A stretch of DNA of 6,292 nucleotides from an uncultured Sutterella sp. Its GTDB lineage: Bacteria > Pseudomonadota > Gammaproteobacteria > Burkholderiales > Burkholderiaceae_F. Shown here one piece after another: positions 6,232-6,292 of the stretch (its first letter is position 1; every line of letters begins with the position of its first letter). The notes beneath the pieces are model-generated. The model saw nothing but the letters and a program-made list of their open reading frames with translations. It made no database searches and was not told the origin of the DNA. The translations under genes were made by a program, and so were the position numbers. The stretch is taken from NCBI GenBank assembly GCA_900552915.1, contig USBS01000098.1, positions 1 to 6,292 of the forward strand, given 5' to 3'.

Positions 6232-6292
6232 GAGAAATTTGGGTTTGGAGGTCGCTTAGTACCGGGACTCCCGGAAACTAGTCCGCAACCGG
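6232..6292 (-). other. Right edge, possible last codons of an unseen minus-strand gene
   Basis: The terminator implies a minus-strand gene ending here. One frame gives RLRTSFRESRY then TAA at 6256-6258, 24 bases before the stem; another gives PVAD then TAG at 6278-6280. Neither tail is recognisable. A small GC hairpin, CCGGG-ACT-CCCGG (6262-6274), lies in the same stretch. The frame cannot be settled from this window. Confidence 0.25.

Noticed and set aside
6232..6292. Possible tRNA or rRNA 3' end at the right edge
   Set aside because: A short GC hairpin and a CTCCA string are present, but there is no T-arm GTTC motif or acceptor pairing that can be checked.
1..6292. CRISPR array, insertion sequence, integrase or defence genes
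   Set aside because: No spaced repeat series, terminal inverted repeats, transposase or nuclease motifs were found; the window is filled by housekeeping and transport genes.

Overview
The window looks like a chromosomal segment of a betaproteobacterium. A Sutterellaceae-like member of the Burkholderiales is my best guess, from protein similarity as I remember it, moderately high GC, and the betaproteobacterial neighbourhood of homoserine kinase, a DUF2782 protein and DNA polymerase I. No database search was possible, so the genus is inference.

Layout, left to right. (1) 1-494, minus strand: the front part of thrB (homoserine kinase), running off the left edge. It carries a frameshift with missing sequence about 21 codons after its start. 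(2) 503-970, minus: a small exported DUF2782 protein, 8 bases upstream of thrB and probably co-transcribed with it. (3) 971-1162: a divergent intergenic region holding the promoters of the DUF2782-thrB unit and of polA. (4) 1163-3922, plus: a complete polA of 919 residues. Its 5' nuclease and polymerase active sites are intact. All recognisable catalytic residues of the 3'-5' proofreading exonuclease are replaced. (5) 3935-6097, minus: a three-gene molybdate-type ABC transporter operon in the order modC-modA-modB, tail-to-tail with polA and only 12 bases apart. (6) 6098-6292: the mod upstream region, with a candidate sigma-70 promoter, a pair of direct decamer repeats and a strong Rho-independent terminator. 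The terminator ends transcription of a minus-strand gene lying beyond the right edge.

How the genes work together. ModA captures an oxyanion (molybdate or tungstate) in the periplasm, ModB is the membrane channel and ModC the ATPase; together they would supply metal for molybdopterin or tungstopterin enzymes. ThrB would make O-phosphohomoserine for threonine synthesis if the gene is functional. PolA handles Okazaki-fragment maturation and repair synthesis, apparently without its own proofreading. I see no mobile element, CRISPR array, rRNA or tRNA. The least ordinary points are the proofreading-dead PolA, the broken thrB, and the unusual mod operon (order, short ModC, divergent ModA pocket, repeats at the promoter).
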